Both the position numbers and the translations under genes were made by a program. From NCBI GenBank assembly GCA_963556255.1, contig OY744607.1:51393212-51457211 (forward strand): DNA of 64,000 nucleotides, read 5' to 3'. The notes below the pieces were generated by a model. That model was not told the origin of the DNA. It saw nothing but the letters and a program-made list of their open reading frames with translations, and searched no databases. Shown here one piece after another: positions 33,701 to 45,611 of this stretch. Source of the stretch: Allolobophora icterica. Lineage: Eukaryota; Annelida; Clitellata; Crassiclitellata; Lumbricidae. The stretch's first letter is position 1, and each line of letters opens with the position of its first letter.

Positions 33701-36596
33701 TAATAGGCTTATAGATCGAAAGGATTCTGGTCTCGTATTGCGGACAGTGACCCATAGTCCGTTTTGTTAGTGTAACATTGTGCATTTTCCGCGTACAAGC
33801 AAAAAAGTTACATATTTGGAATCAGCTAAGAGTGTAGATAATTATAGGATACCTGCACATTTTCTAAAGTGAAAATTTTTTTTTCGAAAATTTTATGTTA
33901 CATTAACCACTATACATAGGGGCCTTATATACACTTTGACATAGGGGTCAGTCCATTGGAAATCACCGAGGGCCTGTAGTCTATCTCAGATTTGGCTCTA
34001 ATTTTGCTCTTTTGTAGTTTGATAAGTTTATACGTCATATTGAAATTTTCAGAAGCCTATCACAATGTATCTGTATTGTATGGCTGACGGTAATGGAGGG
34101 GGGGGGTTTGAAGCACTGGCGACACGTGTTGGAACTTGGAAACATATTCAGAGGCCTGTATCTCAGGAACAGATGGCCTTAGGCTTACAAAATTTGGTGA
34201 TTTTGTACAACTTTTTGTGTACTTTCTGATTCAGTAAATCATTCTGAATTGAAACAAATAGTTTCCCACTAATATTGGTGTAAAAGTGGCCAAAAATGCA
34301 GTTGTAAGTTTAAATCTGCTATATTCATGTCATTGCAGCAGTGAAGACAACAACAGCTATTACAAATATTTTAGATTTCTGTTATCTGCATATAGTTCAC
34401 TTTGTATGTAGCAAATCATAACCTTATTACTCTATGTCTTCATGGTGATATGAATCGTCAAAGTTGGTCCGTCCCATAAACTGCTGCATCTTCGGCTGCA
34501 GGTATGCACATATGGGACAAAAGATATAACAATGCTTTTGACTTAGCATTATAGATCTTAAACAGACCTTTCCAGTGATATATGGTTTTTTTGCACATGC
34601 GAGTCCCCAATTATTTCTATACGTTTTTGTTTTTAAAACAAATGTCAATTTATATACAATGATTTAATGGCAGACGTTCACACTCATTTATTGTTTCAAA
34701 ATTCCCTGACTTTCCAGATAACCTTCCCAAAAATTCCAGATACATTGATTAACGAATGTTTGAACAATAAAATCATTTTTTATATTTTTACCGGCTTCTC
34801 CTCCCTACACATGGTGGAGTGCACTGTGTTGGGCCCTGGTGCTGTGGCATGGATATATTTTGGAGGAATGTTTCAATGGGAGAGGGTGCCACCCCTCTTG
34901 GCCATAATACACAGTCGGCTCACTTCTTACTCATTCACTATGCCTAGGCATGCCAATTCGAGGGTTCCCTACTCCCATCTCTACATTATCAGATGCCCTA
35001 TCAGCATCTACCCGGATGACTGAATGGCTGTCAACGGTTTCCGTTCTGGAAGCGAGGTTTGGCCGAAAGGCTGCCTAAGGATTCGAACTAGGCCCAAACA
35101 CAGTTTTAATAGAAGTATCTAGGGAAAATCCCTCCTCACATGGGCTTCTCCTAGCTGGGTCTTCAATCGTAGCCTAGGATCGAACCTCCCACTAATCTAA
35201 GTCCTCCTCAACTAAGGAAGCTGGCACCTTAAATACTTCTTCTAAGAGCGCTAATAATCTTCGTGTTCTCTCCGCTCTTAGACTAGGATTGATCCACTAT
35301 CTGAGATTTACTTAAACTCATGTTTTAATTGATACAAATTACGACAACTTAAATGCAATTACAGCAACTCCAGATAGATTATCAGTCAGTCAATAAGTGT
35401 CTCTCATAGAACATTTATGGAGCTCAATAATTATAACTGTCACTACAAGTTACGATTGACTGCTATGCACAATAATATTACAACTTAAATTCAACAGAAA
35501 GTTTTCACACAGAAATTATTGCACTTAAAGGTTCTGCAATAATGATCACTGAACTCACTATGGCACAGCAAGGGAAAATTATCTACTTCCTAAGCACTGC
35601 TCACACAACAAGCAAAGGGGCCTCAACTTACCCACGAGCGCCACCAGTGTAATGCAATGCCTCACAATATTAACTCTATATACAGCAAGCAGGTTTCTGT
35701 AGGTAAATCTATGCCCACATTCAACTATCTTCCAGTATAGTTTGAACATAACAGTTATACTGCAGCTAAGACTAGCACAATAACGTCGCTCATGGTAGCA
35801 GTTTCAGCCAGTACGAGTGTCTGCAGTCAAGCTGTAATTGCAGTATTTCTTCATTTTTTTTCATTTTCTCTAGTTCAGCTATTTCCATGTCAAGTTTATT
35901 TTGCCAACACTTACTTGACTTTCAGCACTCAAACTGGGTTTACTAGTTGTACCACTCACAATGGGTTGACTTTGTGAACCACCAACCAGTGACCCTACAC
36001 CAGGGCAAATTATGCCCTTGTAAAAAAGCCTTTGCCCTGGTTGTTGCCCTGCCGGAATTTTTACCCTGCCAAGAATTTGTTCGGGGTAAAATTTGCCCTC
36101 TGCACTGGTTACTTGTATGACTGCCCTAGCTATGCCCTGGTTAAAAAAATTTCTGTGCCGCCACTGCCTTATGGATACAAGGCTGAAGAAATGATGTCAA
36201 ATTTCCTGTCTGCTTGTCAGATTCTCAACGTACTTCATATCTTTCGCAGACTTTGCACGGCTGTTTATTGCCTTACATCCCATGTTGTTTAAGTGGATAA
36301 TTCTTTTGCAGCCATTGCAAAATGCTTCCTGTGTAAACCATTGCAAAAGGCTTCCTGTGTAGACTTTTGATTCTTCTGAAAGCAGCAGATTAATTCTGGA
36401 TAATATCTGGATCTAGCCGAAGTTTATTGAATACAGTTCTTTTTTTTGCACAACGTGATTGTCATTTAAAATTATGAGTTCTTGCAACAACAGTGGCATT
36501 CACCATACCTGAAACAAAAATAATCAGGTTTAACTCAGACATCTTTAACACATGATCACACATATTTAAGTGTACAAGTACATTATTATTATTCTA

Positions 36597-37128
36597 ACCT
36601 ACATCTACTTGCTGATTGCATAGTACATGGTCATCGTATGTAACAACAATTTGTGTGCCATGATGAATAATTTTGGATGCAGCTTCAGCAAGGATATGAA
36701 AGAGTTCTGTCTTGTTATCGTCGACCCTTATGAATTGCTGCCAAAATCTTTGTGATAGCCACAACGTGTCCATGTTCCTGAACCATGCTTCTCCCTTGCA
36801 ATGGATTTCATACTGTTTGGAATATATCTGTCAAAAACAATATCTAATCTCTGGACGTTTGACAACACAGAATTAATGTATGAAAGGGATATTGTTTTAA
36901 TATATTCCTCAAAACTTCTGCTACCACCAGGATTAGGCATTCGTGCAATCACAGCTGCATCCAAAATGCAACATTCTATACTCATTCATTCATATCTCTT
37001 CACACATGCGAAAACATACTGAACTAAATGCGGTCTCTACAAAACCTGACGTTGAATGTGTCAAGCGCGGCCAACACTCAAGAGTTTCATATTTGTGATT
37101 GGGCAGTTCTAGGTCATTTACATCTGGA
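36597..37128 (-). pseudogene. decayed transposon-associated protein, uncharacterised family
   Basis: On the minus strand, 36985-36740 reads ECCILDAAVIARMPNPGG, SFEEYIKTISLSYINSVL, RLDIVFDRYIPNSMKSIARE and KHGSG. After a one-base frameshift it continues FWQQFIRVDDNKTELFHILA, then GTQIVVTYDDHVLCNQQVDV, then stop. I recall the same order (I-D-G-x-A...R-x-D-I-V-x-D-x-Y...S-L-K...R-G-x-G...N-W-x-x-F-L-R-x-D-D-N-K-T-E-L-F...V-L-C) in numerous unnamed predicted proteins of cnidarians and lophotrochozoans, which continue with an H-E-E-A-D-T-R motif not present here. At least one frameshift and an internal MITE show it is dead. Being inside long inverted repeats suggests it is transposon-encoded. Confidence 0.65.
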
Positions 37129-37375
37129 CATGGGCGTCCGGAGGGGAGAGGGCATTTGCCCTCCTGGATATTGCAAATATTAAAAAATAAATAAAATCTT
37201 TTAATTAGCATGATTACTACAATAGTCCCAACATGATTTTCAATGCGAAAAACAATTATTTAGGTTAAGTCCTTGATCATTATTTATTTTAAAACAATTT
37301 TATATGCAAAAACGCCATTTTGCTCCCCTAAAATATTTTTGCCCCTCCCAACAAAACTTCCTGCGGACGCCCGTG
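37129..37375. mobile_element. MITE with CATGGGCGTCCGG ends (247 bp)
   Basis: Ends CATGGGCGTCCGGAGGGG / CCTGCGGACGCCCGTG. The flanks CATCTGGA and GCTCCGGA match 5 of 8, so the duplication is degraded or the boundary is off. Related ends occur at about 29049. Confidence 0.65.
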
Positions 37376-37621
37376 GCTCCGGACCTTGGGCATGAAGGTG
37401 CTATCGCATTCGTCCAAGTGTGGTTGAGTACAGCCGTTGCCTGCATGTAGGATACCAACATGCAGGGTTTCTTTTGCAGGTACTTTCGATACCATCCCCT
37501 TCATCCCATAAATTCACATTAATGCCATCTGGAAATGATCCTAGCTCTTGAAACCCGCTTACAATGTCACAGAGTTTTGTAGCCTAAACCAGAATAATTG
37601 CTCTTTGACAAACCTGGGTAA

Positions 37622-37877
37622 GCGTGTTTTCCAGTGTTTACTTTCTGACAGAAAATGCAGCGGGTCCATGGGCGGCGATATCGGGGGTCGAGGGGGACAA
37701 AACCCCTCAGATCAGTTCATAACTCTTTTTTGACCAGATAAGTTCTAAAGCGTGTTTTCCAGTGTTTACTTTCTGACAGAAAATGCAGCGGGTCCATGGG
37801 CGGCGATATCGGGGGTCGAGGGGGACAAAACCCCTCAGATCAGTTCATAACTCTTTTTTGACCAGATAAGTTCTAAA
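37622..37877. repeat. perfect 128-bp tandem duplication
   Basis: GCGTGTTTTCCAGTG...GATAAGTTCTAAA occurs at 37622-37749 and 37750-37877 with no difference that I can see. A C-run follows at about 37886-37900. Confidence 0.9.
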
Positions 37878-38639
37878 GTGCCGTCCCCCCCCCCCCCACC
37901 TGTCAAACAAGATCGCCCCCAGTGAGCGGGTCCAATCCACGGAATTGCGCCTGGTTCAGGATCCATTGACAGTAATAGAGCAATAGGCCTATACCGTTTA
38001 GATCAGTATGATAATGTCTTACCAAAACCACATAAATTTCTTTAAAACAATCAATTAAAAGAAATATCAAAAGTTTGAAAATTGTCAACTTCAAGAAATA
38101 CTAGCCGGAAGTGTCCAAAAGTAGCGCAAAACATGTTCATTTTCAGGAATTAGCCCAAAATATAGCCCAAGTTAACATAATAAACTGTGCCAAAATAAGC
38201 TTAAATTTCTGTTTTCTCGAATACAATTAAAAATGTGCAGGTATCTAGTTCGAATACTTATATCATAAGTAACTCATAAAAAAAATATTCATGCTTGTAC
38301 GCAGTGTTTGCACAATGTAAGGGTTAAGTGATTTTAACAGAACGCACTACCAGGGCTTCTTTGCAGGGTGATTCTCCGAATCTCTGAATATCGAAGACTT
38401 GGTTTCAACTAAAATGACACCCTTTGTCTCGGCTGTTGTATCTGGTGTGGGTCGGGTCAAAGTCGTTTCCACGGAGCGCAAAGGTCTTTCCCGAGGGCTT
38501 AGAACGGAAGGAATGACTAAGGGAGAGACGGAGGAAAAGACGGAAGGATGGAATGATGGAAGAGTTTAGGTTTACATGGACCGACGATCCTTAGTGAATG
38601 GATTGAGATTCGATGACGAACAAAGATTGACCAGATGCT

Positions 38640-38949
<310 letters not shown>

Positions 38950-38988
38950 GTCACCGCTGATAAGCTGCTGTAGATGACCAGAGGTGAA

Positions 38989-39069
38989 GATGAAGAGGAG
39001 ACGGGGCAGACAGACAGCAAAACAGACAGACAAATATATGCTGTCTGTCTGCCCCGTCTCCTCTTCATC
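38989..39069. repeat. perfect 31-bp inverted repeat with 19-bp loop
   Basis: Arms 38989-39019 (GATGAAGAGGAGACGGGGCA...) and 39039-39069 (...TGCCCCGTCTCCTCTTCATC) are exactly complementary. The loop is CAGA-rich. As RNA or single-stranded DNA it would form a long stable hairpin. Confidence 0.92.
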
Positions 39070-39106
39070 TAAAAGAGCCTGAGTTGAAAATAGAATAACT
39101 TGTTAG

Positions 39107-39852
39107 CCTCTTGTTAAAAGTGTAAGTCATCCAGAAGAGGAAGACGAGGAAGAGGATGACGAGGATAGGCTGCGGAGGAGAGTGAGAGAGAGCAGGAGAC
39201 GAAATCTGTTCGATGTCTCTGTTCTCGATCATTATGCCATCAACAGCTCCAACAATTGGCGTTTCACCGCCTCTCCTTATGCCCCCACCCCCACTCCAAT
39301 CCAACCCACTGCACCCCATTGTAATCCATCTGATTGCTCTCCACCCCATCCGTCCTATTCCAGATATTGCTCAAACAGGCCCCAGGCTTATAAAAATTCA
39401 ATGTGGCTGTGAGTGGACCCACTCTTTTCTGGTCCATTTCTTTAGACAACCGTCTGCTTCTTCTCCTCTTCCTCCTCCTGCTCTCCTTTTCCTCTTCCTC
39501 CTCGGCTCCTCCAAAAAAGCCCGTATGTAGCAGTCGACAGAAGCCGCGAGATAGGGTGGAGCGGTGGCAGACTGAGGGTGGTGGCCTGTGTTTTCACGGT
39601 GTTTAGTTTCGGTGTTCAACTCTTTTCGATCTGTTTGGTTGTGATGAATGAAGGGAGGAGTAGGACGAGGATCAGGAGGAGCAGGAGGAGCAGGAGGAGG
39701 AGGAGAGAAAGACTGATGGGGAGGAATCCCAGACACCCCTGACATGGGAAAGCCCCGAGGATATTTGCGAACAACCCAAGGGTAGATCGACCGTTCCCCC
39801 TTCCCCAACGTCCATATGGCAGTCATCCAGCAACCTCCTTATTTCCAAGTGA
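39107..39852 (+). other. region with possible exons of an acidic protein
   Basis: Two plus-strand frames look protein-like. From 39107 to 39412: PLVKSVSHPEEEDEEEDDED, RLRRRVRESRRRNLFDVSVL, DHYAINSSNNWRFTASPYA, then a Pro-rich end. From 39664 to 39852: DEDQEEQEEQEEEERKTDGE, ESQTPLTWESPEDICEQPKG, ending in TGA. Each follows a TAG that could be an acceptor AG. No domain is recognised, and GA-rich repeats inflate open frames on both strands. From 39853 to 41020 only CCT/GGA tracts, a (CCGT)n tract (40866-40892) and unique noncoding DNA are seen. Confidence 0.2.
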
Positions 39853-41019
39853 TCTGTGCTTGGACTCCATCGACTCCTCTGCATCGTCCTCCTCTTCCTT
39901 CTGCTCTTCCTCCTCCTCCTCCTCCTCCTCCTCGTCGTCTGTCCTGCCTCTTTGCCACTCCGCTGCAGTTCACTTGTTGACTGACTTTATGCAGACGGAT
40001 TCTTCCTCCAGGTCAGCATCATTGCAGGTCAGCATCCTTGTGACCATTAGCTGTAGCAGCAGCAGCAGCCGTAACTATAGCAACGCAAACCTCAACATCT
40101 TCAGCTGCTGACTCTGCAAGCAAGTAAGTAAGCAAGTAAGTAAGTAAGTACATTCTTTATTATAGCACCTGCAAACGCACTGTGGTTAACAATACAGGTT
40201 ATACAAATAGATGCATAAGAAACTGAAAAAATAATAGCATACAGAAAGATAAAAGTAGTTTAAGTATAGCTGCGTTTGAACCACTGTTGAAGTAGTTTAC
40301 ACCTTTAGATGAGAAAACCGAGTTGCTTGGCATTTAATAGATGAAACTGATGATCAAAATTAACCTTAGAAAAGACGACCTGTTAAAATGTCGAACATTG
40401 ACAAAACAATGAGAAAGTGCTTAGAAACAATCGTGAGCTGAATGCACCCGTCACTGTCACTGCGTCTGTGTCATTCAGTCAGTCAATTGGTGACAGTGCC
40501 TGAATAGTTTAAGTCATGTGTAGAGTTTGAAGTTTGAAGCAGGGTCTTTGAGGAGGAGTTTGAAAGATTTTGCTAGAGTTTGTTTTACAGTATAAGTGCA
40601 TATATTATATGCTTACGCTAAGTGCATTCCTCTGCATTTTCACTATCCCAAGCCATAAAGTAGGAAGAGACGGAGCAGGAGGAGGAGGACGAGGAGGAGA
40701 CGGAGGAGGAGGAGGAGCCGGTGATGACGGACCTGTTGCTGCTGAAGACGACCACCTGATGCTTTTAGTGCTGCTATTGCTGATGCAGATTTTGATTCAA
40801 CTTAAGGCTTAGAAACCAGATTCAGAATCAGATGGTTGTTGGCTGAGTGTTTTCGATTCATTGTACGTCCGTCCGTCCGTCCGTCCGTCCGTTAGTCAAT
40901 CTGACTGCCTGTCTTTAAAGATATAAAGGTTTGAAGAAGCCATTGTGTACGGATCGGTTTATCATCAACTGCGCTCAACATAAGCCATCGTTACTTGTGT
41001 ATACCTCGTCGTCCAAACC

Positions 41020-41406
<387 letters not shown>

Positions 41407-41787
41407 CGTTTCGTGAATTCGTAAGAAGTTAGTTGTTACTTTTAATTTCGTTCCTTTGTTTCTCAGGTCCATCTGCCTATGTAGTGGACACTTGGTGGCA
41501 GAACAGTCTGTGTAGCACAGGAACAGACACACAGACAGACAGACGGACAGATAGACTGAAGACAGAAGCAAAAAAAGGCGAAACGGTGACCTGGCGATGA
41601 CCTTTCGGCTTCTTCAATCGACCTCCGATGTCCAGAATGCGTCTTCCGATGAAATTCTCTGACCAGTAGAAGAAGAACCAATCGCCAGAGGGCCAGCTGA
41701 CCACAACAAGCATCAGCAGAAGGGCGGAAGGGTTAAAGAGAGGGGCATTTAGTGATGATGATTGGTGGCAGTTTATAAGGACAGAGG

Positions 41788-44577
41788 ATGAAGTTTCTTA
41801 AAGACGATGGATGGACAGGAAGAGAGGAAGGAGGAAGAGAGGAAGGAGGAAGAGAGGAAGGAGGAAGAGAGGAAGGAGGAAGAGAAGAAGGAGGAAGAGA
41901 AAAAGGAGGAAGAGAGGAAGGAGGAAGACAGGAAGGAGGAAGACAGGAAGGAGGAAGACAGGAAGGAGGAAGACAGGAAGGAGGGAGAGAAGAAGGTGGA
42001 AGAGAAGAAGGAGGAAGAGAGGAAGGAGGAAGACAGGAAGAAGGAAGAGAGGAAGGAGGAAGACGACGACGAAGAAGTGGAGGAATAGGAGGAAGACGAG
42101 GAGGAGGAAGAAGAGGACTTTCTGGTGTTCGGTCTGTGTTGTTCTGTCTGTTGTGTTCGTTGATGTTGGTTGGTTGTTGTGCTCTGAGTTGTCCTGAGGT
42201 CTGTCAGTGCATCCATGATCCATCGATTCCCAATCCGCAGAAGGAATTCTCTTCGGCCATCAACAGCAGCAACGACGTCAGCTGCATCCGGGTCCAGCTG
42301 ACGACCATTCCTTCCGTTCGCCGGTCGAAGGTCTTTCGACTGAACCTCAGCTGGAACCACCTGAAGGACCTCGACGGTCCATCTTTGTTGCTAGGGTTCG
42401 ACCAGATGACCAGCCTCAACCTCAGCCACAACCTCATTCGATCAATCACCCCAGGAGTCTTCCATCCAACGCCACTCCTACGAACTCTTGACCTCTCCGA
42501 CAACCAACTGATGACCCTTGACCCCGGGTCATTCGCAGGGGCACACGCACTCGTTGACCTCAACCTCAGCGGAAACCGATTGTCGTCCATAGAGGGCGCC
42601 TTCGCCGCTTTGACCGACTTATCGTCGCTCGACCTGAGTCGAAATCTCGTGCGCGAGATAACGGAATTCTCGTTCCGAGATCTCGTGGGACTTCGTCACC
42701 TAACGCTGTCGTCCAATCGCATCGCTCGGTTGGACCGAGGCTCCTTCCGGTCCCTCCATTCTCTGCTCCATCTTGTCCTCAGGGCAAACGACCTTCGCCA
42801 GGTGGCGCGCCTTCACCTCGACAACTGCGACCAGCTGTCGTTTCTAGATCTGTCCGAATGTGAACTGACGGAAATACCACGTGGTCTGACGCAGTCGTTG
42901 CGCTACGTTCAGCTTCGAAGGAATCGGGTGACGACGATCCGAAGGGACGCCTTCGAAGATTCAAAGGACGTCAACATCCTCGTGCTGGACGAAAACGAAA
43001 TCGAAACTGTAGATAGAAACAGCTTTGGTCATCTCCACCAACTGCAGCAACTCTGGCTCAACGACAACCGCCTGCACGCACTGCCTCATCCACTGCCAGC
43101 CAGTCTTCGACGTCTCTTGATTGATTCCAATCAAATCGATCGATTGACGAACGAATCCTTCGTCAATCAACCGCAGCTGACGACCTTCTCCATCGTCAAC
43201 AACTCGCTGAGTCTCGTGACACCCGACGCTCTCCGGAAACTCCCGAGCCTGACGACGCTCGACCTTAGCAACAACCGACTGACGCGTCTCCATGGCGACA
43301 TGTTCGCTAGCAACGGACAGCTGCAGACGGTGAATCTCAATAGGAATCCGTTGACGCAGTTTGACTGCGGGTGCTTCGAAGGGCTGACCCGGCTGAGGTC
43401 ACTCTCGCTGGCTTACATGGAAGCACCGTTCATCCACTTCGCTGATCCATATCTATTCCACTCGACGCCACAATTGACTGTCCTTGACCTTGACAACAGT
43501 CCTGCCCTGTCAAGGATCATTCTTCAGACGGACGACGTCTTCCGGTCCCTCGACAAGATCCAGGTCCTCGGTCTACTAGGTCTCGATATGACTGACCTAC
43601 GCCCGGACTTTCCAGCGGTCCTGCGACACCTCTCCGCTCTTCGAATGTCGAGCTCGCGTTGGCATTGTGACGATCGACTGCTGTGGCTGAGGACTTGGCT
43701 CATCTCAACAACAATCGCCATCGATAGGAGGCAGGAGAATCGCTGCCTTACACCTCGTCCTCTCTACGGCCTGTCCATCGTTCAGACACCGGAAGCAGCC
43801 TTTGCTCCATCGACTGACTCAGTCATCACTCCCTCCAGAGGGACCGTCCTCCGCAACGTACCACCGACACCCACTGCGCCCATCGGACCCCAGCGACGAT
43901 GTAGGGGAGGTCCAGACACACCGGAGACAGGTCCAGAGTCCAGAGTGGATTCAAAGCAAGATGATCTAAATGGATCCGTCATCCCAATCACAGTCACCTG
44001 GAGGTCTCGTCCGGCGTCTCGGACGACCTCCGTTGAAGGCACAAGAGGCGATGACAACCCGTCATGGATGACGGACGATGGAAGCCGACTGGTGGCCGAG
44101 AGACCATCAGTCCTGCCTCCGCCGTCTGCCGCCTTGGACCCTGGAGCGGAAGAGGAGGATCTTTTGAAGGACTTCAAGGATCGACTCATCATTGCCACCT
44201 CAACGGTTCTTGCAACGATCGTCATCGCTGCTGTCATCATTACTCTCATAGTTTGGTTGCTGAAGCGGAAACGAAGAACGCGACGAAAGAGAGAACGCAA
44301 AGAAGAACCGCAAGAACAGGTCGCCAATCGAACAGTCATCACTTACAAGAACAAAGATGGCGTACTCTTCTTCAGCACGGCAGCAGCAGCAACCGGATGC
44401 GGGAGTTACGTCGATGAAGATGATGAGGATGACGATGACGATGAGCTGTCGTCAAGGACGACGCGATCCATCTACAGCCAAATGAAGACGTTCGCTGTGC
44501 CAGGAGTGGCATGTCAGAGTCCGTCGAAGGACACGGAAGCCAGACGAGTCTACCATTGGGAGGAGGATTGTCTCTAG
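41788..44577 (+). CDS. leucine-rich-repeat single-pass transmembrane protein (929 aa)
   Basis: Residue order: in-frame repeat (EEGGR)n about 11-95, basic linker, hydrophobic segment SVLFCLLCSLMLVGCC about 115-131, N-terminal LRR cap CPEVCQC (135-141) with later VSCIRVQLTTIP, some 15-18 LRRs to about 620 (LxxLxLxxNxL, e.g. LRTLDLSDNQLMTLDPGSF), C-terminal cap RWHCDDRLLWLRTWL...RCLTP (624-670), Ser/Pro/Thr-rich stalk, transmembrane helix LIIATSTVLATIVIAAVIIT about 800-824, basic stop-transfer KRKRRTRRKRERK, and an acidic tail ending HWEEDCL. No TIR, Ig or kinase domain. The architecture is that of LRR cell-surface adhesion or signalling receptors; ligand and partner are unknown. The exon probably begins at the acceptor ending 41466. 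The chosen ATG is the first in frame after TAA 41776, but it puts about 110 repeat-derived residues before the signal segment, so translation may truly start in an upstream exon. A possible AATAAA lies at 45443. Confidence 0.85.
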   Translation: MKFLKDDGWTGREEGGREEGGREEGGREEGGREEGGREKGGREEGGRQEGGRQEGGRQEGGRQEGGREEGGREEGGREEGGRQEEGREEGGRRRRRSGGIGGRRGGGRRGLSGVRSVLFCLLCSLMLVGCCALSCPEVCQCIHDPSIPNPQKEFSSAINSSNDVSCIRVQLTTIPSVRRSKVFRLNLSWNHLKDLDGPSLLLGFDQMTSLNLSHNLIRSITPGVFHPTPLLRTLDLSDNQLMTLDPGSFAGAHALVDLNLSGNRLSSIEGAFAALTDLSSLDLSRNLVREITEFSFRDLVGLRHLTLSSNRIARLDRGSFRSLHSLLHLVLRANDLRQVARLHLDNCDQLSFLDLSECELTEIPRGLTQSLRYVQLRRNRVTTIRRDAFEDSKDVNILVLDENEIETVDRNSFGHLHQLQQLWLNDNRLHALPHPLPASLRRLLIDSNQIDRLTNESFVNQPQLTTFSIVNNSLSLVTPDALRKLPSLTTLDLSNNRLTRLHGDMFASNGQLQTVNLNRNPLTQFDCGCFEGLTRLRSLSLAYMEAPFIHFADPYLFHSTPQLTVLDLDNSPALSRIILQTDDVFRSLDKIQVLGLLGLDMTDLRPDFPAVLRHLSALRMSSSRWHCDDRLLWLRTWLISTTIAIDRRQENRCLTPRPLYGLSIVQTPEAAFAPSTDSVITPSRGTVLRNVPPTPTAPIGPQRRCRGGPDTPETGPESRVDSKQDDLNGSVIPITVTWRSRPASRTTSVEGTRGDDNPSWMTDDGSRLVAERPSVLPPPSAALDPGAEEEDLLKDFKDRLIIATSTVLATIVIAAVIITLIVWLLKRKRRTRRKRERKEEPQEQVANRTVITYKNKDGVLFFSTAAAATGCGSYVDEDDEDDDDDELSSRTTRSIYSQMKTFAVPGVACQSPSKDTEARRVYHWEEDCL
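41818..42062. repeat. 15-bp minisatellite inside the LRR reading frame
   Basis: About 16 copies of GGAGGAAGAGAGGAA. The unit is five codons (EEGGR), so gain or loss of units keeps the frame. Confidence 0.88.
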
Positions 44578-44754
44578 AGGACGAGGAGGAATAGAAGATG
44601 AGAAGGGGAGGATGAGGAGAAGGAAGAGGAGCAGATGAAGGAGAAGGAGTAGAAGGGGGAGGATGGACAGGATCAATTGACAGAATAACGAGGTATCGAA
44701 GATTCGTTTTAGCTGTTGATTCTGTCGTTTGCTTAATCATAATGTTGTGTCTCA

Positions 44755-44935
44755 TTGTCTGTCTGTTTCTATTCCATCTTCTCTGTCTCTGTCTCTGTCT
44801 CTGTCTTTGTCTTTCTCTCTGTCTCTGTCTTTGTCTTTCTGTTTCTGTCTCTGTCTTTCTATTTCTGTCTCTCTGTCTCTGTATTTCTGCCTCTGTCTTT
44901 ATGTCTCTGTCTCTGTCCTTCTGTGTTCGGACTCC
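44755..44935. repeat. (TCTGTC/TTTC)n CT-rich microsatellite
   Basis: Pyrimidine tract in the 3' region of the LRR gene. ORFs over it are artefacts. Confidence 0.85.
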
Positions 44936-45221
44936 TTTTCCTAGAAGATTCGTCTTCGTGTAACTTCGTTTGAGAAAGACAGCCAACGAAGGCCCTTAAG
45001 CCATATGCATGGCTATAGGAAGGCTCAACCGAAGTGCTATCTCTAATCGACGTAGCCATCCGCTAGCCACGACAATGGCTCTCCTTCAACTTATGATATG
45101 GGTCGCAGTACAATCCACATTTTGGACAATTTAGCCATCATGTTAACCATCGAAATGGTTGCTCGCTGTGAGAATTGCGTTCGACGTAATCTCGTTTTAC
45201 TAATTGCTCTAGCGCCAACTA

Positions 45222-45259
45222 GGGGTCATCCATAAAGGACGTCCTTTACGGATGACCCC
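45222..45259. mobile_element. 38-bp fold-back, minimal MITE
   Basis: GGGGTCATCCATAAAGGAC joined directly to its near-perfect complement (one mismatched pair), flanked by CTA at 45219-45221 and 45260-45262. The ends resemble those of the 451-bp MITE at 27262 (GGGGCCATCCA), which also has a 3-bp duplication. It appears to be two transposon termini with no interior. Confidence 0.65.
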
Positions 45260-45611
45260 CTAGGGGTCAACGATTCCCTGTTTGTGTTTTTCTCTCTTCC
45301 AACCCTCCCTCTCTCCCTCTCTCCCTCTCTGCCTCTCTGCCTCTCCATCCAAACGTTCCTCCCTCCGTCGCTCCGCTTCAGTTGCTAATACCCTACGTGG
45401 GACTGGGGAGGACGGGGCTTGTGATGAGGGACAGAGGAGGAAAATAAACAACCCATGCCGTAGATGTACGACTGAACCTCAGATGCGATGACGTGCGCTA
45501 CATAGCAGATAACTTCTATGTATGATCTGATAGAGATAGATTGTTAGATATAGTATCAGCGTAGTACACGCATTATATCGGATGTGGTATCACTATATGG
45601 TATCATGTTAT

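Larger units (their letters stand above)
33771..38323 (-). mobile_element. large DNA transposon with ~95-bp inverted repeats (4553 bp)
   Basis: The left end (TAACATTGTGCATTTTCC, GCGTACAAGC, AAGTTAC, GGATACCTGCACATTTTC) and the complement of the right end (CCCTTACATTGTGCAAAC, GCGTACAAGC, GAGTTAC, AGATACCTGCACATTTTT) are clear inverted repeats of about 95 bp. Flanks are TTAG at 33767-33770 and TTAA at 38324-38327. If the left one is a mutated TTAA, the element would resemble piggyBac or Kolobok insertions, but this is unproven. It carries a decayed minus-strand protein of an uncharacterised family (36597-37128), a MITE and a 128-bp duplication. Outside these (33850-36590), nothing is recognised except a CCAGGGCAAA...TATGCCCTGG inverted pair at about 35999-36143. 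Confidence 0.7.

Noticed and set aside
39398..39826. Minus-strand 142-codon Pro-rich ORF
   Set aside because: It is the antisense of GA-rich repeats and of a more plausible acidic plus-strand frame, and it resembles no known family.
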